64,000 bases of DNA from Acidimicrobiia bacterium. GTDB taxonomy: Bacteria; Actinomycetota; Acidimicrobiia; Spongiisociales; JAHEDJ01. The translations under genes and the position numbers were made by a program. The DNA is taken from assembly GCA_035471805.1 (NCBI GenBank), contig DATIPS010000023.1, positions 62,001-126,000 of the forward strand, given 5' to 3'. Below the pieces are notes generated by a model, which saw only the letters and a list, made by a program, of their open reading frames with translations, was not told where the DNA came from and did no database searches. Of the stretch, positions 1 through 8,826 are shown piece by piece; the first letter of the stretch is position 1, and each line of letters begins with the position of its first letter.

Positions 1-1544
1 GCTCGGCCGCCGCCGGGTTCTGGGTTCTCTGGAACACGCTCCCGCAGTTCGATGCGCTTGTCCACGACCAGGACCGGGCGGATTATCGTTCGGCGTGGTC
101 GGCGTTTGCCCAGGTCCTCAGCCGCCAGGAGGCTCGCGATCCGCATCTCACGCTCGCCGGCTACGTCAACCTGGCCGAGCGGGAAGACTTCGAGGCGACT
201 CCACTGCTCCGCTACTCCGGCGACGCGAGCGACCGGTTGACCCTGACGACGCTCCACCAGTCGAAAGGCCTCAGTTTCGAAGTCGTCTTCATCGCCGACG
301 CAGTTGAGGGTGTCATGCCCGACCTGCGAAGGCAGCGCTCCATTCTCCAGACACGGCTGCTTTCTCCTCACCACGATCCAGACCCGCTCGCGGCACGGCA
401 GTTCAGATTGCAGGAGGAAATGCGGCTCGCATATACGGCAATGACCAGGGCAACCCGCCGGGTCGTCTGGACGGCGACGGACGCTGGAAGTGAAGACCCG
501 CGCCGGAGGCCCAGCCGATTCCTTTCGGCGATCGGTATCGAACCGATGGATGCGGCGGCTGAGCGGGAACCCCCGATGGACTCGAACGAAAGAGCCCCGG
601 TCACCCCGGCGGAGGCCGAAGCCCACCTCCGGCGTATGCTGGTGGACCCCGCAACCGCACCCTCGCGCCGGTTGGCGGCGGCAGCAACCCTCCATCGTCG
701 GCCCAATCCGGCGATACGGCCGGTGGACCAGCTGGCCGGAATGAGGCCGCGCGGGGTCGATTCCGGGATCATCGACTCCGGCCTGACCCTCTCCCCCAGC
801 CAGGCAGACACCTACGCGACCTGTCCGAGGCAGTATGCGCTCGGACGGCGGCTCGATGCTGCCGGAGACGCCGGACCGTACGCTTCCTTCGGACAGCTCA
901 TCCACGATGTTCTCGAACGAGCTGAACGCGCGGCGGTCGACGCGGGCGCTGCCCACGGCTCCGTCGATGTTGCGCTCGGGCATCTCCGAGAGCTCATCTC
1001 GTCGACCGACTTCGGACCGGCTGCCCGCCGGGAGGCCTGGCGCAAACGAGCCGAGCGCCTGCTGGTCGGAATGTATGAAGCGTGGATCAGGCCCGGTTCG
1101 GTGCCCGTCCTTTTGGAACACCCGCTCGAGGCAACCATCGACGGTATCCGATGGAGAGGCAGGGCAGACCGAATCGAACTAATACCTTCGGGCGGAGTAC
1201 GCATCGTCGACTACAAGACAACAGCTTCACCCAAACCGGCTGCCGAAGCTGCGGTATCCATCCAACTGGCGTTCTACTTGTTCGCTGCAAAGGGCGACCC
1301 TGCGGTCCGAGAACACGGCGAGCCGACCGAAGCCGAGTTCTGGTATCCGCTCGCCAATCGGAAACAACGGTGGTCGGCCCTGGATACGGCCCAGATGACC
1401 GGTGTCGTGGAAAAGATGGCCGAGATCGGCCGATCGATCGCCGCCGAGAACTGGACGCCCACTGTGAGCGCCGCCTGCCCGGGATGTCCGGTTCGGACCG
1501 TTTGCCCCGAATGGCCGGAAGGACGGGAGTCGTTCACGCGATGA
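1..1544 (+). CDS. adnA: AdnA-like helicase-nuclease subunit, 5' partial
   Basis: C-terminal 513 residues of a UvrD-type motor fused to a RecB-family nuclease; the frame is open from base 3, so the gene begins left of the window. Visible helicase motifs are LTTLHQSKGLSFEVVF (motif V region) and RLAYTAMTRATRR (motif VI). The nuclease has GRADRIEL and VDYKTT (visible residues about 386-404), the Mg-binding part of a PD-(D/E)XK fold. It is flanked by Cys in YATCPRQY and CPGCPVRTVC, matching the four-Cys Fe-S staple of AdnAB/AddB nucleases. Its stop overlaps the next start (ATGA, 1541-1544), so the two are probably translationally coupled. The pair resembles mycobacterial AdnAB, which resects double-strand breaks. 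A versus B is assigned from gene order only. Confidence 0.8.
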   Translation, partial: SAAAGFWVLWNTLPQFDALVHDQDRADYRSAWSAFAQVLSRQEARDPHLTLAGYVNLAEREDFEATPLLRYSGDASDRLTLTTLHQSKGLSFEVVFIADAVEGVMPDLRRQRSILQTRLLSPHHDPDPLAARQFRLQEEMRLAYTAMTRATRRVVWTATDAGSEDPRRRPSRFLSAIGIEPMDAAAEREPPMDSNERAPVTPAEAEAHLRRMLVDPATAPSRRLAAAATLHRRPNPAIRPVDQLAGMRPRGVDSGIIDSGLTLSPSQADTYATCPRQYALGRRLDAAGDAGPYASFGQLIHDVLERAERAAVDAGAAHGSVDVALGHLRELISSTDFGPAARREAWRKRAERLLVGMYEAWIRPGSVPVLLEHPLEATIDGIRWRGRADRIELIPSGGVRIVDYKTTASPKPAAEAAVSIQLAFYLFAAKGDPAVREHGEPTEAEFWYPLANRKQRWSALDTAQMTGVVEKMAEIGRSIAAENWTPTVSAACPGCPVRTVCPEWPEGRESFTR

Positions 1545-4500
1545 AGCTGATCCCGACGCCCGAGCAGACCGAAATAGTCGAGTACCCCCCATTGCCGCTC
1601 CGCATCGCCGCCGGAGCAGGGACCGGAAAGACCACTACCCTCGCAATGCGGATCGCTCATCTGGTTGCGACGTCGGCCGCGCAGCCCGAACAGATCCTCG
1701 GCATCACGTTCACCAACAAGGCTGCTCAGGAGTTGGGTGAGCGAATCGCCGAGATGCTGGACGGAACCGTTCAACCGGGTCGCGATGTCGAGATCCACAC
1801 CTACCACGGTTTCGCAGCACTCATACTGAGTGAGTTCGGGGCACTGGCCGGGGTGGAGCACGACGCGAAGATCATCACACCGACCTTCGCACGACAACTG
1901 TTGTTCGACTCAATCGAATCGGGGTCGTATGAACACCTCGACATAACCTGGCGCGGCATCGTCGACCGGCCGGAAAAGCTCGCATCCGATCTGGGAGACA
2001 ATCTCCGGACCGCAGCAGACCTGGTGGAACATTCTGCCGAAGGCTCCGGCGACCCCTGGAACGAGCGGGGTGAACTGGCTGCAATCGTCGCCAGATTCGA
2101 AGCGGAGAAGAGACGCCTGGGAACCGTCGACTACTCCGACCTGGTACGGCTGGCCTACGACGTTGTCGCAGATCACCCGGACGTCGGAGCTCGTATTCGC
2201 TCCCGCTATCGGATCGTGCTGCTCGACGAATACCAGGACACAAACCCGGCCCAGCGCGAGCTCCTGTTGAGGATTTTCGGAGAGGGATTCCCGGTCACGG
2301 CAGTGGGAGATCCGGACCAGACCATCTACGAATGGCGCGGGGCTTCGTTGGAGAACTTCGCCGCGTTCCCCGAACACTTCCCACAGACCGATGGCTCCCC
2401 CGCCAGGACCCTATCTCTGACGGTGAACAGACGATCGAGCCAACGGGTGATCGCACTCGCAAATGCAGTTCGGAAAGGAACGGGCGAGAGTACCGGAAGG
2501 AACCTGGTCGCGGTCGACGGGACCGGCCCCGGCTTTGTCGCTACCCGCTGGACTCGCACCGCGATCGACGAAGCCGAATTCATCGCCGATACGTTGCTCG
2601 ACCTGCGAGCCGAAGGTTACGAGTGGCGGCAAATGGCCGCCTTGTTCCGCAAGAACAAAGACATAACCCTCATACAACAGGCCCTCGAGGAACGTCAGAT
2701 TCCTGCCGAAGTGGCGAGCATCGGGGGCCTGCTCGCCATTCCCGAAGTCGTGGAACTGCACGCCTGGCTGAAGATCCTGAACAACCCGGCCGCAAGCCCG
2801 GCCCTCATGCGCATCCTCCTGGGCAGCCGCTACCGGCTCGGTTTCGCAGACATCCTGCCGCTCACACGTTGGGCACGATCCCGCCTCACCGGCCACGAGG
2901 TTCTCAAACCCACACTGCTGGAAGCCATCGACAACCTCGACTCCATCGTCGGGCTCGAGTCGGCGGCCTACAACGCTTTGGAAGCATTCCGATCGCTGTA
3001 TCGGAGCCTCCTCCAGGACGCCCAGGGGGCCAGCCTCGTGGAGCTGGCCAGGCTGATACTTCAAGCCACCGGATCCTGGCAGGAGATCGAAGCGATGCCG
3101 GATCAATCCCGATTGTCGGTTCGCTTGAACCTCCACCGATTCCTCGATCTCGCCGAGGAGTGGAGTCCGTTGGAGGGCCGCCCGTCCCTTCCCGCCTTCC
3201 TCGAATACCTGGACGTCATGGCGGACGGCAACAGCGAGGAACTGACCCCGGCCAGGCTGAGCGGCCAGGATGCCGTCGCGCTGCTCACCGTTCACCGGGC
3301 CAAAGGACTGGAGTGGCCGGTCGTATTCGTTCCCGGCCTCTACCACAACAACTTCCCGTCGGGAGTGCGGTCGTACGAGGACCCGTTCGAGAAGGCTCAC
3401 GTTCTCCCATATTCTCTCCGCCTGGACGCCGACCGGCTGCCCCGCCTTACTGAGTCCATGGATGTCGCTGAACGACAGGCAGTCCTCAAGGAGCAGCATT
3501 CCCGTCAGGAGTGGCGAACAGCCTATGTGGCCGTTACCCGGGCAAAAGAGAGGCTCTACCTGTCGGGTGCTCACTGGTACGGAACGCCCGAACCCCGCAA
3601 GCAACCTGTCCGGCCGAGCGAACTGTTCGAGCTGGCAACCGGGTACGCCGATGACCTGGGTACGGACGAGGCCGGCGAACGCCCACAGACTCTGAAATAC
3701 GAGGCGATCGGCGAAGGGGCCCCGGATCCTGTCTTTCCCGAGGGTTGGGATACAGCCATGCGCAAGATGACCGAGGATCCGGCCTGGGCCGACAGGCGAT
3801 CAACCGAGTTGGGAGTCTCCGAGGCATACCATGACCGGGTGCAGCATTACCAGGACAAGCTGTTCAGGATTCCAGAGACTCCGAAACTCGACGAGCCCGA
3901 CCCGTTTTCTACCTCCGTTACGGGGCTGGTCACCTATGCGATCTGCCCTCAACGGTTCTACTGGTCCGAGGTCGACCGCCTGCCGAGACGGCCGTCCGGC
4001 GCCGCGCGACGGGGGGTCGAGATCCATCGACGCATCGAGTTGCACCATCGCGGAGAGGTGCCACTCGACGACTTCGTTGAGGATGCATACGACGTTGGCC
4101 CGCCGGACACCGACCGGGCCGGCACCAAGCCCTTCGATGCTTTCCTGGCCTCGCGATTCGCCAAGTCCAAGCCGGTGCTCATCGAAGCACCGTTCGACCT
4201 GAAGATCGGTTCTTCGAACGTGCGCGGGCGAATCGACGCTGTGTACTCACCGGCGCCCGGTCACTGGGAGATCGTCGATTTCAAATCCGGGAGACCCTCC
4301 AAGCTCGCCGCCACGGCCGTCCAACTCGAGGCGTACGCCCTGGCGGCGACCGAGGTTCCGTTCACCGTGAATAGACCTGATGTAATCGACGTGACGTTCG
4401 CCTACCTCGGTGATGGGCTCGAGACGGTCAGCGAGCGAGCGGACGAACGGTGGATCGAGGAAGCGAAGCTTCACCTCACCAAACTCATCGGGAGGATCGA

Positions 4501-4603
4501 GGCGGAGGAATGGAACGCGGAGCCCTCATCGGCTTGCCGGCATTGCGACTTCGCCAGATTCTGCGAACCCGGAAGCAGGTGGCTGGCGGATCGGGATCGA
4601 TGA
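1541..4603 (+). CDS. adnB: AdnB-like UvrD-family helicase with C-terminal Fe-S nuclease
   Basis: 1020-residue motor-nuclease, second half of an AdnAB-type DNA end-resection pair. The ATG at 1541 overlaps the upstream stop and starts seven residues before the Q-motif-like TPEQ, so the much longer open frame upstream is not used. The motor is complete: Walker A AGAGTGKTT (residues 24-32), TFTNKAAQEL, Walker B LLDEYQDT (about 226-233), GDPDQTIYEWRG, and a motif V/VI region (TVHRAKGLEW, YVAVTRAKERL). The C-terminal nuclease has GRIDAVY and VDFKSG (about 897-917). Fe-S cysteines lie in YAICPQRF and CRHCDFARFC. Length fits mycobacterial AdnB (about 1100). Both subunits keep apparent nuclease residues, so both strands could be cut. 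Confidence 0.85.
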   Translation: MKLIPTPEQTEIVEYPPLPLRIAAGAGTGKTTTLAMRIAHLVATSAAQPEQILGITFTNKAAQELGERIAEMLDGTVQPGRDVEIHTYHGFAALILSEFGALAGVEHDAKIITPTFARQLLFDSIESGSYEHLDITWRGIVDRPEKLASDLGDNLRTAADLVEHSAEGSGDPWNERGELAAIVARFEAEKRRLGTVDYSDLVRLAYDVVADHPDVGARIRSRYRIVLLDEYQDTNPAQRELLLRIFGEGFPVTAVGDPDQTIYEWRGASLENFAAFPEHFPQTDGSPARTLSLTVNRRSSQRVIALANAVRKGTGESTGRNLVAVDGTGPGFVATRWTRTAIDEAEFIADTLLDLRAEGYEWRQMAALFRKNKDITLIQQALEERQIPAEVASIGGLLAIPEVVELHAWLKILNNPAASPALMRILLGSRYRLGFADILPLTRWARSRLTGHEVLKPTLLEAIDNLDSIVGLESAAYNALEAFRSLYRSLLQDAQGASLVELARLILQATGSWQEIEAMPDQSRLSVRLNLHRFLDLAEEWSPLEGRPSLPAFLEYLDVMADGNSEELTPARLSGQDAVALLTVHRAKGLEWPVVFVPGLYHNNFPSGVRSYEDPFEKAHVLPYSLRLDADRLPRLTESMDVAERQAVLKEQHSRQEWRTAYVAVTRAKERLYLSGAHWYGTPEPRKQPVRPSELFELATGYADDLGTDEAGERPQTLKYEAIGEGAPDPVFPEGWDTAMRKMTEDPAWADRRSTELGVSEAYHDRVQHYQDKLFRIPETPKLDEPDPFSTSVTGLVTYAICPQRFYWSEVDRLPRRPSGAARRGVEIHRRIELHHRGEVPLDDFVEDAYDVGPPDTDRAGTKPFDAFLASRFAKSKPVLIEAPFDLKIGSSNVRGRIDAVYSPAPGHWEIVDFKSGRPSKLAATAVQLEAYALAATEVPFTVNRPDVIDVTFAYLGDGLETVSERADERWIEEAKLHLTKLIGRIEAEEWNAEPSSACRHCDFARFCEPGSRWLADRDR

Positions 4604-4668
4604 CTGCCGCATCTCCCAGGTCGACCGGCTCCCCGAGGACTAGGTTCTAGGGCAAGGAGGTTAGGAAC

Positions 4669-5310
4669 ATGGCCGTCCTGAGGATCTGGAGCGACTTGCG
4701 CTGCCCGTGGGCATATGTTGCCACCGTGCGACTGCACCGCATGCGAGACCATCTGTCCGCCGACGAAGTCATCTTCGATCACCGCGCCTATCCAATGGAG
4801 TTGACCGAAGGAGGCCTGCACAGCGAGCACACCACGCGCGCCGAGATGGTTGCCGCAGCTCAGCTCGAATCGAGCGTGTTCTCTGCCTACCAGAACCCGA
4901 CCTGGCCGGCGTCCTACCTCGCGGCCTTCGAAGCTCAGAAATGGGGCTACTCGCTGAGCCAGGAAATCGGAGAGGAGTTCGATTTCGCCCTGCGAAAGGC
5001 ATTCTTCCTCCACGGACACAACCTGAGCATGCGCGCTGAGCTTCTGGAAGTTGCCCGCATCCAGCAGTTGCCCGTTGATCAACTCGCCGGCGCTCTCGAC
5101 GATGGTCGATTTCGCAAGGCCGTAATGTCTGACTTTCACGAAGCGACAGACCTCGGCATTGAGGGGTCGCCCCAGGTGTTCCTTCCCGACGGCACCACCC
5201 ACCACAACCCCGGTACGACGGTCCGTTGGGAGCGAGGGCTCCCGATCATCGAAGCAGACCACCCGTCGGTGTACGAAGAGTTGATCCAGTCCAGTGCCGT
5301 TGATTGGTAG
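4669..5310 (+). CDS. DsbA-like (FrnE-type) thioredoxin-fold protein
   Basis: 213-residue DsbA-family protein. The thioredoxin active-site region is near the N terminus (SDLRCPWAY, residues 8-16), and the cis-Pro loop is IEGSPQVF near residue 165. A strong ribosome-binding site AAGGAGG lies at 4654-4660, 8 nt before the ATG, and fixes the start. No signal peptide is visible, so it is probably cytoplasmic like FrnE. The usual CPWC is CPWA here: only one redox cysteine remains, so a disulfide oxidoreductase role is doubtful. A glutathione-S-transferase-like, isomerase or chaperone role is possible. It stands alone downstream of adnB and ends in a hairpin shared with the convergent dtd. Confidence 0.75.
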   Translation: MAVLRIWSDLRCPWAYVATVRLHRMRDHLSADEVIFDHRAYPMELTEGGLHSEHTTRAEMVAAAQLESSVFSAYQNPTWPASYLAAFEAQKWGYSLSQEIGEEFDFALRKAFFLHGHNLSMRAELLEVARIQQLPVDQLAGALDDGRFRKAVMSDFHEATDLGIEGSPQVFLPDGTTHHNPGTTVRWERGLPIIEADHPSVYEELIQSSAVDW

Positions 5311-5347
5311 CCGGCGGCCCTGCTTCCTAGGTCACCCGGCCGCCGGC
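5310..5347. terminator. Bidirectional hairpin between convergent genes
   Basis: Perfect 10-bp inverted repeat (arms 5310-5319 and 5338-5347, GCCGGCGGCC and its complement) with an 18-nt loop. It covers the end of the DsbA-like gene and the last codons of dtd. No U-run follows on either strand, so it is only terminator-like. Confidence 0.45.
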
Positions 5348-5779
5348 AACGTCGACGACCATCGTCACGGGCCCGTCGTTGACGAGTTCAACGGACATCG
5401 ACGCTCCGAAGCGACCCGAGGCCACCGGCACCGACTTCCCGACATGCTCTATCAGCAAATCGACCAGTGGCTCGGCTGCCTCGGGAGGCGCGGCCGCGTC
5501 GAATGAGGGCCGGCGACCTCTTCGAAGGTCACCATGCAAGGTGAACTGACTGACGACCAGCACCGAGCCCCCGGCCTCTGCAACGGAGAGGTTCATCTTT
5601 CCGGCGTCGTCCCGGAAGATCCTGAGGCCGACCACCTTCTCCGCCAGGACGCGGGCGTCGGCCGGTGAGTCACCGTCCGCCACTCCGACCAACACCAGCA
5701 ACCCGGGCCCGATAGACCCGATGACTTCCCCGGCGACCCTCACCTGCGCTCTCGCCACTCGCTGAATCACCGCTCGCAT
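5327..5779 (-). CDS. dtd: D-aminoacyl-tRNA deacylase
   Basis: 150-residue DTD enzyme that hydrolyses the ester bond of D-aminoacyl-tRNAs (and Gly-tRNA-Ala), an editing step in the cytosol. It begins with the family's MRAVIQRV. It has the two active-site signatures: SQFTLHGD (about 77-84) and the cross-subunit Gly-cisPro motif NDGPVT (about 133-138). Length is normal for the dimeric bacterial enzyme. It lies 38 bp downstream of the co-oriented cNMP-binding protein, probably as one transcript. Nothing is unusual. Confidence 0.93.
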   Translation of the reverse strand: MRAVIQRVARAQVRVAGEVIGSIGPGLLVLVGVADGDSPADARVLAEKVVGLRIFRDDAGKMNLSVAEAGGSVLVVSQFTLHGDLRRGRRPSFDAAAPPEAAEPLVDLLIEHVGKSVPVASGRFGASMSVELVNDGPVTMVVDVAGGRVT

Positions 5780-5817
5780 GAAGTGAATCTAACGAGTGAA
5801 TCCGGGGAGTTGCCAGG

Positions 5818-6279
5818 TCAGGTTGCGGCCCTCTTCAGGATCTCCAGGAGTTGAAACCTCGTGGCCTGAAGTCTCGATCCGAGGGCGACCACGAACAACC
5901 CGAGTAACTCGAATCCGAGCGTGTGATCCTCGTCGCAAGCAGCACGGACTGCATCTCCGTCGAATCGAAAGGCGCGTGTGGGCGCGATTGCCTTGGAATC
6001 GAACTGCCACCTGTGCGGCGGATACAGCCAGGAGACTCCGAGGAGATTGCCGGGCCTGAGAGTCTGGATGGCAATCGGGCCGCCCGGAGAGTCGATCTCG
6101 ACGGCGACCTTCCCCTCGTAGATCAGGAAGAAGTCGAGGGCCGGTTCACCCTGCCTGAACATGATCTCGCCTTCGGCGTAGCTCACCTCATCGACGAAAT
6201 TGGAGAGAAACCTCAGATGCTCGTCACTGAGACCGTCGAGGAAAGGCTGTCGCTCGAGTTCGTCTATCAGGCTGGTCAT
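5818..6279 (-). CDS. Cyclic-nucleotide-binding domain protein without DNA-binding domain
   Basis: 153-residue protein consisting essentially of one CRP/FNR-type cNMP-binding beta-barrel (GEIMFRQGEPALDFFLIYEGKVAV, here split for description: FRQGEPALDF then YEGKVAV, followed by PGNLLGVSWL). The C-terminal helix-turn-helix of CRP is missing, so it is not a CRP-type regulator by itself. The canonical phosphate-binding RxS is not obvious, so ligand binding is uncertain. The start was taken at MTSLIDEL; a longer frame (to 6354) would add 25 poorly conserved residues. It diverges from plsB and is followed by dtd. Confidence 0.75.
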   Translation of the reverse strand: MTSLIDELERQPFLDGLSDEHLRFLSNFVDEVSYAEGEIMFRQGEPALDFFLIYEGKVAVEIDSPGGPIAIQTLRPGNLLGVSWLYPPHRWQFDSKAIAPTRAFRFDGDAVRAACDEDHTLGFELLGLFVVALGSRLQATRFQLLEILKRAAT

Positions 6280-6441
6280 TCTGCGGTTCTCGAGTCTTTC
6301 GGCACCCTCCGCACACCGGCGTTGGTGGTGATCAAGAACGGCTGCATCCTCCAATCAAATTACGACTACCGCCTGCGAACAACTAGAGGCGACAAGCAGT
6401 ATTCGCCACAGACACTCGGCCCGTTGCTCCACCCGCAGGAA

Positions 6442-8796
6442 ATGAGACATACAATCTGTGAGGTGAACGCCATCAGAGACACGCTCGATCGCGAACCGGA
6501 TTGGCCGGTCGCCGGGCGCCCGACCGTGTTCCTGGGTGACGCATCATCTGTGCTGGAACGACGCCTGATCGAGGAGTGGGCCGAAAGACGGGCTCGGGGA
6601 GCCGCCTACGATCTGATCTGGCTGCCTCCTTCTCGCCGCGCACGCCCCTCCCGGTACGCCGACCCGATACTTGAACGCCGGCTGCGAGTCGGGGACAACG
6701 CAGTCTTCGTGCCGCTCCGGGTCGCATGGCTGCCCCCGGAACGACAAGGCAAACGATCCGTGACGCTCGTCGACCTCCTCAAGTTCGGCGATCCGCGTGA
6801 TCCGGATCCGATCCGGCAGTACCTGACCCTCTCCAGGAATCCGGACAAGTGCCGGATCGTGGTCGGACTCTCTGCCTCGAGCGAGGAACTCCTCGAAGCC
6901 CACAAGCAATCCGTGGAGATCCGCACACCGGGCGAGTTCGTCGTGCACCGGGCATGGCTTGCCTTGGAGCGTGCCGAACGGAAACTGCGCGGCAACCGCT
7001 ACAAGGTGCCCAAGTTTGTCGCCGAGGACCTGACCGGATCGCAGGAGTTTCTCGACACTCTGGCGAAGGTGGCGGAGAACGAAGGCCGGTCATTCGAATC
7101 CGCCCGCCGGCGTGCTCGACGGTACATCGCCGAGATCGCCGCTTCCCACTCGCCGCTCGTCATCGATCTCATCGCCAACGCGATTCATTGGCTCTATCGA
7201 CAGGGTTACGGCGCCATCCACTACAACGACCAGGAGATCCGCCGTTTGTATGAACTCGGGCAGGAACACCCGCTCGTCTTCCTGCCGTCCCACAAGTCGC
7301 AGCTGGATCGACTGGTACTCCAGTACCTGCTCTGGGAGAACGATCTGCCTCCCAACCACACCGCGGGAGGGATCAACCTCAACTTCTTCCCCGTTGGTCA
7401 GTTGATCCGGCGCACGGGCGTCTTCTTCATCAGGCGCTCCTTCAAGGACAACGACCTTTACAAGCATGTGCTCACGAGCTACATCGACTACCTGGTCGAG
7501 AAGAGGTTCCCGCTCGAGTGGTACCTGGAAGGTGGAAGATCGCGCTCGGGCAAGCTCCTCCCGCCTCGATTCGGCATGCTCACCTATGTCGTCGATGCCC
7601 ACGCCAGAGGGAAAGCGGACGACGTGTTTCTGATTCCGACGTCGATCGCCTACGACCAGATCTTCGACGTAGGGTCGTACGCCGCAGAGCAGCGTGGCAC
7701 CGACAAGCAATCCGAGAGCTTCGGATGGCTGATCGATTCGATCCGCACCCTTCGCCGTCGATACGGCGACATCTATATTCGATTCGGCCGGCCGATTTCC
7801 ATGAAGGCCGAGCTCCTATCCGATGCTTCGCCGGACACCCGCTCCCTCAACGTCCAGAAACTGGCTTTCAAGGTGCTTCGCGGGGTCAACAAGGTCACAC
7901 CGATAACTCCGACGTCGGTGGTGGCAATCGCGCTCCTCGCCAACGAGGAGAGAGCCATGACGGTCGAGGAGATCCGCGAAGAGCTGCGGGGCCTGGTCGG
8001 CTACATACTGCGCCGGCGCCTCCCGACTACCGAACGGGTCCGCTTCGGCGGCACCGCACAGGTCAAGGAAGTGCTGGATCGGCTTCGAGAACACAACATC
8101 GTCACACGCTTCGATGAAGGACCGGAACCGGTCTACCGGATACAGGACGAGCAGTACCTCGCCGCCGCCTACTACCGCAACACGATCGTCCACTACTTCG
8201 TCATCGGCGCCATCGCCGAACTGGCACTGCTCCATGCGGCCGAGTCCGGTCGGGCCGATGAGACGGAGGCTTTCTGGCAGGAGGCCATGCGATTGAGGGA
8301 CTTGCTCAAGTTCGAGTTCTTCTTCTCCGACAAGGAGTCTTTCGTCGCCGAGATGCGCACCGAGTTGAGCCGTTTTCGGGAGAACTGGGAGTCCTCCCTA
8401 CGGGAGGGCGCCGGCGGGGCTCGCGGCCTCCTCGGGCGCTTGCGTCCGCTGCGCGCTCACTGGGCGCTGGGGCCGTTCCTGGAAGCCTATCTGGTCGTGG
8501 GCGATGCCCTCGAGAGCCGCCCGCACGGTGAACCGATCGAGGCGAAAGAGTTCCTGGCGGCGTGCCTGGGTCTGGGCGAGCAGTACCGGCTCCAGCAGAA
8601 GATCACGAAGGCCGAGGCCGTGTCGCAAGTCTTGTTCAAATCGGCTCTAGGGCTGGCGAGCAACAGACATCTGCTCGACGACCGGGACGGAATCGCCGCC
8701 GAGCGCAGCATCTTCGCCGCCGAGATCCGCGATGTCGTGAGGCGTGTAGACGTGATAGGCACCCTTGCCGCGGGACGGAAGGTCGGCCTTCACTGA
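6442..8796 (+). CDS. plsB: Glycerol-3-phosphate 1-O-acyltransferase
   Basis: 784-residue membrane-associated acyltransferase that makes lysophosphatidate from glycerol-3-phosphate and acyl-CoA, the first step of phospholipid and triacylglycerol synthesis. All four PlsB/GPAT blocks are visible: HKSQLD (block I, HX4D, His about 284), GGINLNFFPVGQLIRRTGVFFIRR (block II, about 309, quoted in parts: GGINLNFF, RRTGVFFIRR), YLEGGRSRSGK (block III, about 361) and IPTSIAYD (block IV, about 397). The long N-terminal and C-terminal extensions match mycobacterial PlsB2 in size. The ATG at 6442 was preferred; GTG 6463 is an alternative. The open frame runs upstream over the opposite-strand cNMP gene and was not followed there. 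Confidence 0.92.
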   Translation: MRHTICEVNAIRDTLDREPDWPVAGRPTVFLGDASSVLERRLIEEWAERRARGAAYDLIWLPPSRRARPSRYADPILERRLRVGDNAVFVPLRVAWLPPERQGKRSVTLVDLLKFGDPRDPDPIRQYLTLSRNPDKCRIVVGLSASSEELLEAHKQSVEIRTPGEFVVHRAWLALERAERKLRGNRYKVPKFVAEDLTGSQEFLDTLAKVAENEGRSFESARRRARRYIAEIAASHSPLVIDLIANAIHWLYRQGYGAIHYNDQEIRRLYELGQEHPLVFLPSHKSQLDRLVLQYLLWENDLPPNHTAGGINLNFFPVGQLIRRTGVFFIRRSFKDNDLYKHVLTSYIDYLVEKRFPLEWYLEGGRSRSGKLLPPRFGMLTYVVDAHARGKADDVFLIPTSIAYDQIFDVGSYAAEQRGTDKQSESFGWLIDSIRTLRRRYGDIYIRFGRPISMKAELLSDASPDTRSLNVQKLAFKVLRGVNKVTPITPTSVVAIALLANEERAMTVEEIREELRGLVGYILRRRLPTTERVRFGGTAQVKEVLDRLREHNIVTRFDEGPEPVYRIQDEQYLAAAYYRNTIVHYFVIGAIAELALLHAAESGRADETEAFWQEAMRLRDLLKFEFFFSDKESFVAEMRTELSRFRENWESSLREGAGGARGLLGRLRPLRAHWALGPFLEAYLVVGDALESRPHGEPIEAKEFLAACLGLGEQYRLQQKITKAEAVSQVLFKSALGLASNRHLLDDRDGIAAERSIFAAEIRDVVRRVDVIGTLAAGRKVGLH

Positions 8797-8826
8797 AGCA
8801 GCCGCGCCGGCCTTCACACCCGTGCA

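Noticed and set aside
1082..1540. Longer upstream frame for the AdnB-like gene
   Set aside because: It is antisense-like low-complexity sequence overlapping adnA, and ATG 1541 shows the ATGA coupling.
5923..6441. Longer plsB start giving 957 residues
   Set aside because: The added 173 residues are antisense to the cNMP-binding gene and do not resemble any acyltransferase N terminus.
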